Shown here piece after piece: positions 21,229 through 31,914 of a stretch of DNA of 64,000 nucleotides. The stretch comes from Argyresthia goedartella (lineage: Eukaryota > Arthropoda > Insecta > Lepidoptera > Argyresthiidae). The stretch is from the NCBI GenBank assembly GCA_949825045.1, contig OX463836.1:14112329-14176328 (forward strand), written 5' to 3'. Made by a program: the position numbers and the translations under genes. The notes under the pieces were generated by a model that ran no database searches, was not told the DNA's origin, and saw nothing but the letters and a program-made list of their open reading frames with translations. Positions within the stretch are counted from its first letter, which is position 1. Each line of letters starts with the position of its first letter.

Positions 21229-21422
21229 AAGGGAAATATTAAACTGCACACCAAAAATACTGATTTGCATAGCGAATATCAGGGCAAAATACTGCGGTAG
21301 TTTAGGTGAAGGGTGAGCGAATAGAAGCCCCCTTTATCCTTCGTGTTAGGTTGAACATGTAAGAACAACAAAAAAATACTTGAAACGAACTTAAGTACAC
21401 ATAAAATATTTAAAACATAAAA
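21229..21422 (+). mobile_element. MITE-F1 copy
   Basis: GGGAAATATTAAACTGCAC at the left end, ATCAGGGCAAAATACTGCGG, GGTGAGCGAATAGAAGCCCC and TTCGTGTTAGGTTGAACATG. The right end is lost. Confidence 0.7.
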
Positions 21423-21699
21423 AGATAAGATGGCGCTGGGAAGTTGTTCCAGAGCGTGATAGCTCGTAGCCTGAACTCGTGATGTTCATATGCGGCGATC
21501 TCGCTAACGTTTCCGCTTGCAGTTTGTACGAGTGTATTTAAAATGGCATCGGTTGCCTCTTAACGTGTAAATTAAAAGGTAAAATCCAATAATCCATTCT
21601 AATAAAACTAGTGGAAAATTGTGATATGGAACGGAAAAATTATTTCGAAAAGCATGTTCAATAACTTGAAAATTAATACCCTGTTTCAAATGATATAGA

Positions 21700-21762
21700 T
21701 AGTCGACCGAGTCAGCGAAGCGTCCAGTTTCGAGATTGGCCAAAAACGCCTCTGTTCTCGCC
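21700..21762 (-). repeat. Rep-H fragment
   Basis: GACCGAGTCAGCGAAGCGTC and GGCCAAAAACGCCTCTG resemble the 3' end of Rep-H read in reverse. Confidence 0.4.
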
Positions 21763-22013
21763 TACAGTTGCCTACAGTTCCTTGATTTACTTAAATTTTT
21801 AGTCGATCGCGATCTTTCATTAGTGGGAATATAGGGGAGAAAGTGGAGAAGTTTGCTGTAGCTTTATTTATCGACGGACGAAAGCTAGAATTTCTGTGAA
21901 TAATAGGCCACAATTCAAAAAGGCTAAGTCCCAAAATTCAGTCAATTGGAACCAATAGATTGGAAAAGAGAGCCGTTCAAAGTTCGGTCATTTTGTCACT
22001 GACTGAGATCTGA

Positions 22014-22065
22014 CCCCTTCTGACCCACCGTACCACCGCCCAGTGGTACGGTGGGTCAGAAGGGG
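22014..22065. repeat. Perfect 23-bp hairpin
   Basis: Arms 22014-22036 and 22043-22065 are exact inverted copies around GACCCACCGTACCAC, with loop CGCCCA. The stem is unusually GC-rich for its surroundings. Confidence 0.85.
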
Positions 22066-22069
22066 ATCT

Positions 22070-23335
22070 GACTCATCCATCATCGACTTCAAATTCTAAT
22101 GGTTATAAGGGCTCCCGAGGTCTGCTGCTCTCACAACACATTAGTACACGTTAAAAAAACCATTCAATTAATTTCACGCTTACGTCATCACCATAATTAC
22201 ATTAAGGCAGGTTAGTGACGCAAATTACGTAATTCCGTAATTAGGCCTCGATGCGTTACTTCACTTTCATTTTGTTTTGGTGTTGCATATTTTAGGAACC
22301 TTTTAAGTAATATGCGATATAACGGGAAGCCGTATAAGGAAGGTAATGTGTTTTTGTAAACGAGACAGTAAACCAGACCGACAGGGTTTAGAATTTACGT
22401 TTCTGTTGTTCTTACATGTCAACCTAACATGAAGACTTTAAACAAGAGGAAAAATAATACACAGTCACGGGTGCGATATTGAATCTTTAATGTAACGCAG
22501 AACTGCCGATTTTACTCCCGAGCGCAGCGAGGGAATTAAGACCGAGCCCTGAGTGCAGTGAGGGGTGCAAACGCGCCTAAGACAAAAACAGCTCTATACC
22601 CGAGATTATACTCTACTTATATCACCTCCTGTGAAAAATAAAGACTAATGAAAAGAGCCATTTATTAAAGTAAATAAAATGATAATTGATGTTGGATACA
22701 TTAGTCCAGTTGTGCAATATAATGATATATATTTTCATAGCCATTTCGATTTCCGAATAAGTTCGGCGCCGCCGGGAGGTCGGGGTGCGCGCCCTGCGTA
22801 TTTCACGAAATCAGACTCTAAGGATATACATAACAATAATAAATATGAGAAATGGAAATCACATTATTAGCCAGCAAGTTATAATGAAATTCAGTACAGC
22901 ATTATAACATCACTAAAGCCACGGGCTATAATGACTTGCTTTACGTAAGGTGTGCATAATATACAAATGTGGCATTGTCGAGCAATTGATGTGAAAACTA
23001 TTTTTAAGATGTTTTAGCGATCATTAGAAAGAAAAGAAGTAGGGTAAAAATACCCAAGTCGCTACCTAATTATATATAATTTTTAAACTTTCTTTTTAAC
23101 AGTGGTAAATCAAAGAACCATAACAATATGAAATGGCATAATTTCGATATTGTATTATAGTTACATCACTAGAATTGTCCGGCAAAGCATTGTTATAGTG
23201 ATAACTTTAACCTTTCTCCAAATCTTAGTCAACACTTAATTTAGGATAAGTATAACGGTAAAATGTAATTAATTCAAACCGGATTTAATCTGGGTCTGAA
23301 TTCAATGTGCAGTGTATCGCAGATTCGCGGTATAA
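22070..23335. other. Unassigned AT-rich spacer
   Basis: Near 22400-22440 a short MITE-F-like piece (GTTGTTCTTACATGTCAACC) is visible. Otherwise nothing is supported. AAACCAGACCGACAGGGTTT near 22370 recurs inverted near 43390. Confidence 0.35.
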
Positions 23336-23822
23336 AAAAATAAATAAATATTAGAGCACAAACTTACACAAATCAAACTAGGCCCATAGTAAGCTCAATG
23401 AGGCTTGTGGTATTGACGACCCGAATGGCCGAGTCGGCAGTGACGCTGCCTACGAAGCCAAGGGTCCCGGGTTCGAGTCCCGGTGGGGGCAAATATTTGT
23501 TTGATGAGAACGGATGTTTGTACCCTAGTCAGGTTGTTTATCTATCTAAGTATAATATTTATCTATACAAGTATGTGTATAATTGTCTAGTACCCAAGAT
23601 ACAGGGAATCCTAGTTTGGGGCTAGATTAATGTGTGTCAATAGTGTCCAAGGTATTACTTGTCCAAGGTTATGGGTACTAGATAACGATATATTTAATAG
23701 AGATAATTACTTATGTAGAATACATAGAAAACATCCAAGACTCAGAAAAAATATTGATGCTCATCACACAAATATTTTCCCTTACCGGGATTCGAACCCA
23801 GGACGACTGTCGTCGTAAGTTC
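23336..23822 (-). mobile_element. SINE-1b copy interrupted by SINE-1
   Basis: The minus-strand SINE-1b runs from ATTAGAGCACAAACTTACAC and TAGGCCCATAGTAAGCTCAA (to about 23416). It resumes at 23659 with GGTTATGGGTACTAGATAAC, GAAAACATCCAAGACTCAG and the head region CGGGATTCGAACCCAGGAC. The B box is intact. A plus-strand SINE-1 fills the gap. Confidence 0.8.
23417..23658 (+). mobile_element. SINE-1 copy inside SINE-1b
   Basis: Complete head (TGGCCGAGTCGG A box and GGTTCGAGTCC B box), body and GTCCAAGGTATTA end. CTTGT-type sequence flanks it on both sides, compatible with a decayed target duplication. Confidence 0.9.
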
Positions 23823-24290
23823 CTACGGTGATGATTTTAAAAATTATAAAAAAATGTGGGTGAAAAAGTCGCCTCTTTTAAAAGTCAAGGCTTTAGATTT
23901 TTATTTAATACTTATTTATAAGGTAAGAAACTTAAATAGTGCATAGCAATAACCAATTACCAAAAAGGTCATTTCCTACTGCATTCGGTGCAATAATAAT
24001 AACATATATTTCGAAGGTCCTCCAACTTGAGGCTGTTTGAAGTATTAATTTCTGAAATCTTAATTGACCTCTTTCGTATTACCGCTTCTGTCATTGATTG
24101 GTATATTTCAAAATTCCGATCAATGTCAAGTGTTGACCTTGAGTTGCAATGTGGAAAGACTGGTCACATGTATTTGGCAACAGTATACATGCAGTGCTTA
24201 TTCCCATGTAATAATAATTGATTGATTATAAGATATTAATCGTAACGAGTACAATTTCCATTCATTCCTACTGACTCGAGCAGGACTCTC
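23823..24290. other. Unassigned spacer
   Basis: No feature supported; the 64-codon frame at 24027 has no domain I recognise. Confidence 0.4.
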
Positions 24291-24482
24291 CGTTTGTTCC
24301 GTCTATACCAGATTCCCAAAATACCAGATGACCATCATACCAGATTCCGAATTTATCAGATTCCCACAATACCATAAGTATATATGAAGAAAATAGGATT
24401 TAAAATTTTAATAATTTATTTTCGATAATCTATCTTAGCACCTTTATGGTATATGGTATATTACCTGGTATAGGGAACATAT
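24291..24482. repeat. Inverted-repeat element with CTATACCAGATTCCC arm
   Basis: Its left end TGTTCCGTCTATACCAG pairs with CTGGTATAGGGAACA at about 24467-24482. The same left arm, extended to ACCAGATGACCA and ATCAGATTCCCACAATACC, recurs inverted at 28060-28137. It could be a small MITE in its own right or one end of a larger unit. Confidence 0.5.
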
Positions 24483-24686
24483 TGTTGTTTATCGATATGC
24501 ACCCCATCACTGGCTGTGTCTTATATTTAAGGGTTAAAACTTCTTGAGGAAATATGTGCTCCTAGTACTTTTGGTATGATTGCGAGGTGCCGAAATAAAA
24601 GATTATGATGGATCCCCACTTTGCTTATTTTTGCTTTACATTTTCTATCTCAAGGCCATTCGTGATGTGTAAGAGAGGGACAAATA

Positions 24687-25400
24687 TTGTGTACCTACTC
24701 AAGAACTAAGTTTAAAGGTTTATGTAGCCTAGCTTTGTTGACCTCAACGATGAGTCAACATCAGGTGGTCATTGAAAAGTGCTCGACGGTTACCAGAGCG
24801 GTCTCTGCCAAGCTGGATAATATAGAAGTGCGGGCAAGGGCTGAGGAAGAGCAAAGAAAGAGTTCTGCGCGCCCCAAAGCTCAAAAGTCCTATGCAGATA
24901 TGGCCTCTAGTCATCACAAGCAAGAGAGCAGAGAGAATAAAAAAAGCAGCCTGAAAAATGCCAAGCCAACTCTACCCACCGGAACGACACCGGAACCACA
25001 GACGGCACCATTGGAAGGCATTCAAAATTCATCCGAGGAATCCGGGGATGAAGGTTGGACAGAAGTTCGGAGAAAAGTTCGGCGACCCAGGTCCCTGTAC
25101 TGTACTGCTGGACCTAGTGTCACCTCGCTGAAGGCAGTAGAACGGCGGAAATATTTCCATCTTTGGAACATGCTCTCCGGAGTTGACGAAGTAAGGAGCT
25201 ATCTCCAGCAGCTTTGCTTACCGAGAGCAGGAACAGTTGATGAACTCAAGCCCAAAGGGGACTATAAATCTTATAAGATAGGTGTCCCAGCAGATATCTT
25301 CGAAAAATGTTCATCTATCGAGATGTGGCCTGAAAATGCTAGAGTGAAAGCCTGGATACCCTTTCGAGGAGCTCAACCGAAGACTGGCACTCGGGGATAA
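24687..25400 (+). pseudogene. LINE ORF1 (gag-like) C-terminal part
   Basis: The open frame is 237 residues. It starts with a charged, low-complexity region (KLDNIEVRARAEEEQRK, KAQKSYADMAS) and an acidic segment SSEESGDEGWTEVRR. A conserved end follows (YKSYKIGVPADIFEKCSS, WPENARVKAW), of the type found C-terminally in insect non-LTR ORF1 proteins just before ORF2. The usual CCHC zinc knuckles that follow in gag-like ORF1s are not seen. The ATG at 24687 is only the first in frame. ORF2 begins 34 bases after the stop, a spacing that fits a two-ORF LINE. The N-terminus may be lost by 5' truncation. Confidence 0.65.
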
Positions 25401-25434
25401 TCTCCGAGTCAGCACAGGGAAGACTCTCGATATT

Positions 25435-26228
25435 ATGTACCAGAACGTTCGAGGTATTAAGAGCAGGCTAGAATACTGGCGTAATAACCTTCCTTCACTA
25501 GGACAGGACCTCGTCGCTGCTACGGAGACATTCCTGGACTCATCCGTTGGAGATGCTGAGGTAACGGCGGGAGGTTGGAGCGTGCTGCGCCGGGATCGCC
25601 CCACCGCGTGCGGAGGCGTGCTGCTTGCGGCCCGCCCCGGCATCACACTACGCCGATGCCGGGACCTCGAAACAGATCATGGCGAAGATCTTTGGGCCAA
25701 TTTCACATTGGATGGTGTCCACTTCACAGTCTGTGTGGTCTATGTGGACCCCAGTAAAAAGAAGAACGGGAAACCAATCTCACAGGCGGAAAAAGATGCC
25801 CAATATCTAAGCTGGTTCACCAAAACGGAAGGAAATAGGTCAACCTTAAACGGAAACCTTATTATTCTCGGTGACCTCAACATGAATAGTGCATCAGTGT
25901 CCATTGTTAATTATTATTGCTATTTTCTGAGTGTTTGTTGTATGTATGAGACGAATGATGTGATGAATGCTCACGGGGGCGTGCTTGATGTGGTATTACT
26001 GCCGGAGAGCGTCCATGGTGTAACCGTGCGCACCTCCGTGTCAGGCAACCTGGTGCCACACGCTGACGCCTACCACCCGCCTCTCGACATCATTGTGCCA
26101 CTGTCGTCAATGCAAGGCGCAGTCCAGCGATCCGGCCGCTTGGATCCCAGCAACATTGACGGTCACAATGACTGGAATTTTGCCAAGGGCAACCACACAG
26201 TCCTGTACGAACACATGTCTAGCGTCAC
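25435..26228 (+). pseudogene. LINE ORF2 N-terminal AP-like endonuclease, truncated by deletion
   Basis: An exonuclease/endonuclease/phosphatase-type domain. MYQNVRGIKSR opens it, with Asn of the first catalytic motif. ATETFLD follows, where the family has a catalytic Glu. CGGVLLAARPG lies near residue 60, VCVVYVDP near 101 and LGDLNMNS near 145 (metal-binding Asp/Asn). YHPPLDI near 220 holds the histidine of the SDH-type motif. In intact elements the domain nicks target DNA. Residues from about 265 onward belong to the deletion junction: the frame runs into the displaced C-terminal tail and ends at 26346. RT is missing. Confidence 0.8.
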
Positions 26229-26634
26229 TTGCTCGAGAAGGTACAAAAAGCTTTTTTACGATACCTATATAAGAGGAAATTTGGGTACTACCCTTATCTC
26301 TATCCAACCGCTTTTATATTGGGTATGCTTGGATATAACTCACTAGAGGTGAGACGTAACACTGAACAACTTCTGACTGTGTGTCGATTGTTGCGAGGCG
26401 ACAGTGACTGCGCGACGCTTGTCAGTGCGGTATGCGCGTTATTTGTGCCTGACAATTACGTACGCGGGCGCAGGCACCAGCTGCTAGCGGGCGGCTCGCA
26501 CCGCACGGTGGCGCGCCGGCAGTCTCCGCTTGTCCGGGGCTCTGTTGGCGGTAGCACCACTGAACGATCTGTTTGGTGATGCATGGAGGGACATTGTGCG
26601 AATGTGTGGCAGGTTCTGCGAGATGATGGAATGA
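26229..26634 (+). pseudogene. LINE ORF2 C-terminal tail, frameshifted
   Basis: LLEKVQKAFLRYLYKRKFG, YLYPTAFILGMLGYNSLE and RRNTEQLLTVCRLLRG form the C-terminal part of the LINE ORF2, after the RT thumb. The tail continues as VPDNYVRGRR, GGSHRTVARRQSPLVR, then shifts frame to ALLAVAPLNDLFGDAW and CGRFCEMME before a stop at 26632. Comparison with 56000-56239 suggests a small deletion after SPLVR caused the shift. The frame differs from that of the endonuclease upstream, so the internal deletion was out of frame. Confidence 0.8.
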
Positions 26635-26811
26635 CAGTAATGTCAAATTATAACATTGAATTTGGTTTTTTATTAATTGATTTAATTGATTTATGATTGA
26701 TGACATATTGTGAATTTTAATTTGGATTGTAAATATTTTATTTTATTGGTATATATCTGTAATTTATGTCGATTTGGCCTCGGCTGTCAAGGCATAGATA
26801 AATTATGTTAA

Positions 26812-26846
<35 letters not shown>

Positions 26847-26847
26847 A
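26812..26847 (+). repeat. AAAT microsatellite, LINE tail
   Basis: About nine AAAT/AATA units ending the LINE copy. Confidence 0.9.
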
Positions 26848-26913
26848 TGTATTAAATCTTACAAAGGACCAGTTCCTTTTCTCGTTTCCTTTCCTTTTTC
26901 ATTGCTCGTCAGT

Positions 26914-27632
26914 GTATATGTTACGGCTTAAGCTAGGTGTGAAACTAAACTTAAGTGTAGCCGGCTAGTCTTAAGATTAATTTCGAGCCTCGGCTAATGT
27001 CCGAAATAATGTTCATTGCGATAAATGATTTCAACATTAGTCGGCTAAACTGCAGTTTAGCCTCGACGCTGTTGAGGCTAAAGATGGGTGAGAAAATATG
27101 GTTGACATTAGCATAACTAAACTTAAGTTTATTTTTCAGTATACCGACGCTAATGTTGAAAAATTACCGTCTTAATCTGGAATAAGTGATGATAATGATT
27201 CGGTAGCCGTAAACACTGCGGTAGCTTAGGTGAAAAAATACTTACACTCGTCTTATCATAGTTTTTGTTGTTCTTACATGTTCAACCTAACACGAAGGAT
27301 AAAGGGGGCTTCGCTTCGCTCACCTCCTTTACCCTTCACCTAAACTACCGCAGTGTTTTGCCCTGATATAAGAAATTGCTTTCTCATCTGAATAGAATTA
27401 ACCCGCCCCGCTCTCCGCAGTCGCACGAATACTTCGTTTTCAACATTAGCTAACTAATGTCCAACATTAACCGAAACGCATTGGCTAAAGTGCAGTCTAG
27501 CCGATTAAAGATGACATCCGTTATCACAAACGAACATGACTTCGGACATTAGCCGAGGCTCGAAATTAATCTTAAGACTAGCCGGCTAAACTTAAGTTTA
27601 GTTTCATACCTAGCTTTCGCCGTAAAATATAT
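26914..27632. mobile_element. Element U: 0.7-kb DNA element with ~90-bp inverted ends
   Basis: Left end 26914-27006 and right end 27538-27630 are inverted copies. They contain GAAACTAAACTTAAG, AGCCGGCTAGTCTTAAGATT and AATTTCGAGCCTCGGCTAAT. The interior repeats palindromic blocks such as GCTAAACTGCAGTTTAGCC. A MITE-F1 lies inside at 27216-27372. No ORF. Confidence 0.8.
27216..27372 (-). mobile_element. MITE-F1 copy inside element U
   Basis: TTCTTACATGTTCAACCTAA, CGAAGGATAAAGGGGGCTTC, CTAAACTACCGCAGTG and TTTTGCCCTGATAT. At its left the block CTGCGGTAGCTTAGGTGA is inverted relative to the right, giving a small nested palindrome. Confidence 0.7.
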
Positions 27633-27957
27633 ACCAACCACATTTTCATCTTCATGCCTTGGTAATAAATTCGAAAATCAATTAAAATTCTGAATCTCTT
27701 ATTATGGGTTAAAAACCTCCTGAGGAGATATATGTTCCTTAATTTTTTTTTTCTATAACCAAGCACTACACCTCTGCATAAACTTAAAATATCTCCGTGT
27801 AACTTCTTACAACTTCCTGCTCTCCTAGTACTTAAGCAGAAATATGATTGATTTATTAATTCGTGATTCTTGAAAATATTAGCGGCAATATTTATAATTA
27901 TATGGACTTATATTATTAGTTCGTTAGAGGTGAAGCCAGGCAAAAACTTGTTAAATT

Positions 27958-28030
27958 TTCAACTGAACTAAAGGCACAAAAAATCCCACTAGTTCAGTCA
28001 ACTGAAAACTGTTCAATTGAACTAGTGGCA
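27958..28030. repeat. Hairpin pair
   Basis: CCACTAGTTCA and TGAACTAGTGG form an 11-bp stem (27986-28028). A related TTCAACTGAACTAAAGG precedes it. Confidence 0.55.
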
Positions 28031-28059
28031 ATAAAGGCTATCTTGTATATGACTGTACA

Positions 28060-28137
28060 AATTCTGGTATTGTGGGAATCTGATACGCTGGTCATCTGGT
28101 ATTATGGGAATCTGGTATAGAGGGAACAAATGTGACT
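28060..28137. repeat. Right inverted copy of the CTATACCAGATTCCC arm
   Basis: CTGGTATTGTGGGAATCTGA, GGTCATCTGGTATTATGGG and ATCTGGTATAGAGGGAACAA are the reverse complement of 24291-24374, apart from an 18-base extra piece in the left copy. Confidence 0.7.
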
Positions 28138-28202
28138 CTCAACCAAAACTCTACAACCGAAATAGTCGATCTTGATAATTCAACTGTACCATAAGCATAT
28201 CA

Positions 28203-28252
28203 TATAGCGTCACGCATTATCCCATACGGGGTGGCAGAGTCACAATAGATTG
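28203..28252 (-). mobile_element. SINE-3 3'-end fragment
   Basis: TAGCGTCACGCATTATCCCA and ACGGGGTGGCAGAG, end of the family in reverse. Confidence 0.5.
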
Positions 28253-28289
28253 AGTATAAAATAATAATCAATGTAGCCCATTAATGTCA

Positions 28290-28620
28290 CCACCGAGGGG
28301 CACAGGCCTTTACCCGGATACGAGTAAGATTGAGCCATACTCCACCACGCTGGCTCAGTGCGGGTTGGTGGAGGGGTGTCGGGCTTGTGGCCAACCCAAG
28401 CTGCCCTATTAGGGTCTCTGACACAGCTTCACGACTACTACCACCGAGTAGCGATAGTAGCCGGGACCCACAGCTTAACGTGGCATCCGAAACACGGAAG
28501 CGTGCGAAACAAATGCCACATAGAAACGGACACCCATCCAGTCCCGTCTCGGCCAGATGTTGCTACCGGCACGATCGTTTCCGATGGTACCGCGAGGCCA
28601 CGGACGCTTCCATCGATTGA
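28290..28620 (+). repeat. Rep-B copy
   Basis: GAGGGGCACAGGCCTTTACC, TTGAGCCATACTCCACCACG, GGTGTCGGGCTTGTGGCCAA and AACAAATGCCACATAGAAAC. It is the cleanest copy in the window. Two 90-codon overlapping frames arise from it and are not genes. Confidence 0.75.
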
Positions 28621-28854
28621 GTAAATTATGATAATTTATCGGTACCATAACACAATAAACAGATGTACTATTTGGGTAGCGGTTGGCGTAACACAAAGAA
28701 TAACTTTATTTATGTGACAAAATTCAACATGAAACATCTGTGTTTACGCAAATACATACCTATGCTAAACTATATTGTAATAAGTATCTAGATGTACGGT
28801 AGTGGGTAATAGTATATGGGTTTTCTTAACCTGAAATAAAAAATTAATAATGGC

Positions 28855-29062
28855 TAACGGCTCAGTTGCGGAGGCGCTACTCATACAGTTTTTGCCAGGT
28901 CCTGGGTTCGAATCCCGATCTGGGGAGGAGGAAAATAAATTATTTACATGTTTGTGAAGTTTTCGTGTTTAGATAGATAGATAAACATTTTTTCAGGCGT
29001 CGCAATAGACATAACAGTACACAAAAGGGGTCTCAAGGTATCCCAGTGTGGGACCAGAAGCA
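28855..29062 (+). mobile_element. SINE-2-like copy, diverged
   Basis: The head is AACGGCTCAGTTGCGGAG with B box GGTTCGAATCC. A body ending GTATCCCAGTGTGGGACCAG and AGAAGCAAGGTAT corresponds to the SINE-2 end. The middle part differs from other copies. Confidence 0.6.
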
Positions 29063-29074
29063 AGGTATGCGCGC

Positions 29075-29440
29075 TATAGGTGCCTGAGAACTATCTTCAT
29101 GCGCGCAGGCACCGGCTGCTGGCGGGCGGCACGCACCGCACGGTGGCGCGCCGGCACTCTCCGCTAGTGCGGGCGCGAGACGATTGATCTGTTTGGTGAG
29201 ATATGGAGGGATATAGTGCGAGAGTGTGGCAGGTTGTCTGAGATGAACGAATGGCTTTGTTGTCGCTGGATTATTTAAATCTATTTTAATTGATATATTA
29301 TTGAAATTAATTTGAATTGGAATCTGAATGTCTATTATAATTGTCAGTATAATTTTATTGAATTGTGTTTGAACATTTTTTTTTGTTGTATGTAAATATG
29401 TCGGGAATGTTTGTATCGATCTGATAAATAAATAACAATA
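29075..29440 (+). pseudogene. LINE ORF2 3'-end fragment (family of 24680-26850)
   Basis: GCGCAGGCACCGGCTGCTGG, GCACGGTGGCGCGCCGGCA and GATCTGTTTGGTGAGATATG are the DNA of the tail encoding RRHRLLAGG, HRTVARR and SPLVRAR. The frame breaks after that. A 3' UTR without a long AAAT tail follows. It is 5' truncated. Confidence 0.75.
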
Positions 29441-30171
29441 AATAAAAAATTTGCCTGCATAAAAATTTTGGTATTTTGTTGTGTTTTTATATAATTTTGT
29501 TAAAATTTGAGGTTATATATATATATATATACATAATTTTCGCTACGAAAGTGACCTATAGTTATTATTATTTTGAAATCGCCCTAGCGCCGATGCCTCG
29601 GCTTACCAAAAATGCTCCAGAGTCTAACCACAAGACTGCCTAGCAAGTAGGATGCCCCAATTCGGATTTTCTATACAGAAGCACAAAAAAAAACAGCGGA
29701 AATACATAACGTATTTTGCGTTTCGTTACTATAGATAAAAAAACATTACACAGATTTTTGGTCATGTTTCGCCCGAAAAAGTACAATAAAGACAACAATG
29801 TTGACAATATGTGATAATATTGCTTGTTTCTGGTGTTTTTGTCGTTTCAATACGAAATTTTTTGTGACAAACCACGCTTCGTTCACAGATATTTTCCAAT
29901 TTCCAGAAAAACTACGCAATTCCCCAGAAAAATAAAAGAACTATCGATTTTACGCCTCATAAAAACTACATAAAGGATGAATGATTCAAAAACCGACCCA
30001 ATTTTTTAGTAACATCTGGGTTAATGGGAGAGCGTCTCCACGCTCGCCCGTTCGTCACGAATGATCATCAGATCGGAACGTGCTCGCATCAATGATCTTT
30101 ATATGTTGTGTACAGATTGATTGTTATACTTAAGCGAAGATAATTAGGAAGTTTATATATGTACATTTTTA
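29441..30171. other. Unassigned spacer with AT microsatellite
   Basis: A short AT-repeat lies at 29514-29532. No gene or family repeat recognised. Confidence 0.4.
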
Positions 30172-30545
30172 GTGTTCCGTACCCAAGGGTAAACGGGACC
30201 CTATTACTAAGATTCCGCTGTCCATCTGTCTGTCTGTCTGTCCGTCTGTCATCACCAGGCTGTATCTCATGAACCGTGATAGTTAGACAGTTGAAATTTT
30301 CACAGATGATGTATTTCTGTTGCCGCTATAACAAGAAATACTAAAAAGAGGAATAAAATAAATATTTTTTTACAATTCTTTCAATACCACATACAAACTT
30401 ATGAATGCACCTGGTTACGTACATGGAGTGTGAATGTAGCTGCGCCAATAACTTTGTAAATAACACACCATCATCCCTACCATTGTACGGTGGTACAGAA
30501 CTCTTCGTGCGCGAGTTAGACTCGCACTTGACCGGTTTTATTTGA
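30172..30545 (-). repeat. Rep-A copy
   Basis: GTGTTCCGTACCCAAGGGTA, TGTCTGTCTGTCTGTCCGTC, ACCGTGATAGTTAGACAG, ATTCTTTCAATACCACATAC and CGCACTTGACCGGTTTTATT. Full span, with a few indels. Confidence 0.75.
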
Positions 30546-31054
30546 TATTAAAATCAGATAATGCGTGACATTAATCACACGATACATGGAATGCTGCATA
30601 CCAAAGTAAAAGCGTAATATTTCTGTATCTATATGCTTTAAATTATTTTGTATTTAAACAGAACGTGTCTTTGAGTCATCTATATCGAAGTAACACGCAG
30701 ACTCATGAAAGATTCTCGAAGTTTTTTTATCTCTCTTAAGTCTTCACCTGACAGTGGATTAGAGATAAATAGTAAAATCCGGCCAAATGCAAGTCGGACC
30801 CGCGCACCGAGGGTGCTAAAATAGTCAACGTTTTGTGATGGAACTAACAAGTAAGTTTTTTTTTTCTTTATGACCTTGTTTCTTACCTTTCATAATTCAA
30901 GATCACAGGGTAAGTACTTTATAGGTATTTTTACCTTTCGAGTATCAAACAAATTCAACGAATTTGCGGCATAAACTACCGTATCTTTTAACTGCGTGGA
31001 CCAGGATGTTTTATTTTTTTTTCCAACATCAAACGACGACAAACTTCAGTAATT
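30546..31054. other. Unassigned spacer
   Basis: A second short CGGCCAAATGCAAGTCGGACC piece near 30782 resembles the start of Rep-A. Nothing else is supported. Confidence 0.35.
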
Positions 31055-31304
31055 ATAATAATAATAATACCTTGGACACTATTTACACACATTGATCTAG
31101 CCATAAACTAGGATTCTCTGTATCTTGGGTACTAGACAACGATACACATACTTATATAGATAAATATTATACTAAGATAGATAAACAACCATGACTAGGG
31201 TACAAACATCCGTTCTCATCAAACAAATATTTGCCCCCACCGGGACTCGAACCCGGGACCTGACTTCGTAGGCAGGGTCACTGCCGACTCGGCCATTCGG
31301 CCGT
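31055..31304 (-). mobile_element. SINE-1 copy
   Basis: An ATT tail in reverse (ATAATAATAATACCTTGG), then CACACATTGATCTAGCC, GGGACTCGAACCCGGGACC and the A box in CCGACTCGGCCATTCGG. Confidence 0.9.
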
Positions 31305-31483
31305 TGATTGATGTAAACAACTTTGGAACACCCACGCGTTCCCGAGAAAGGGGGCCTTGACAGTTAGACGGACAATGAAATTATTTTTTCCTTTTAAGTT
31401 AGGGAACCTTAAAAATAAAAAAATAAACACCAGCTTGTCTAACAAGAGATTTCTGCCAGCAAACCTAAGATAGACAGGGCATA

Positions 31484-31914
31484 CTAAGGTGATAAGGAAA
31501 AAAGAGGTTTTTTTCGAATCCATTTACTCCACCACGAAGTCATCTACAGATTTGATTTTTAGGTTAACGTTTATTGAGTATTTGATTAAGATTCTCACTG
31601 AAGGGAAAGGCGATTGGATGAAACATTCTCAATAAAATTTTATTAAGAAAACACCTCTAAATAGTTTCATTTTTACCTGTAATTCCGAAATCCTAACTAA
31701 TGTCAACTGCGTTAATTCAAAATGTAGATAGGTATTATATATTCGCAAAATCTCCTTAAAAACTTTAAAAAAAATAGCGTAGTTTATTTTTAAACTATTT
31801 TTCTGTGGTTTAGCGCTACGTTATTAATTTTTTTCCCGATTCCGTCCCTCTCACACTGCGGGTCTTTCCGCCTGGAGTAACGGGGACCTTTGCACGGGCG
31901 AGGTAGCGCCTTAA
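31484..31914. mobile_element. MITE-V, full-length copy
   Basis: It starts TAAGGTGATAAGG and ends GAGGTAGCGCC followed by TTAA. Shared blocks are TCGAATCCATTTACTCCACC, AGTCATCTACAGATTTGAT, TTGAGTATTTGATTAAGAT and CTCACACTGCGGGT. The full copy at 58648-59067 has TTAA at both ends. The short minus-strand frames here overlap the repeat and are not genes. Confidence 0.75.

Larger units (their letters stand above)
24680..26850 (+). mobile_element. LINE copy with internal deletion of the RT domain
   Basis: The order is ORF1 end (24687-25400), endonuclease N-terminal part of ORF2 (25435 to about 26228), then directly the C-terminal tail of ORF2 (26229-26634). A short 3' UTR follows, with an AAAT repeat tail at about 26812-26847. 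The reverse-transcriptase core is absent. Two other 3' ends of the same family lie at 29075-29440 and 55995-56542. The endonuclease and tail style is jockey/CR1-like. Confidence 0.85.

Noticed and set aside
24027..24221. 64-codon plus-strand ORF
   Set aside because: No domain and no support from neighbouring sequence.
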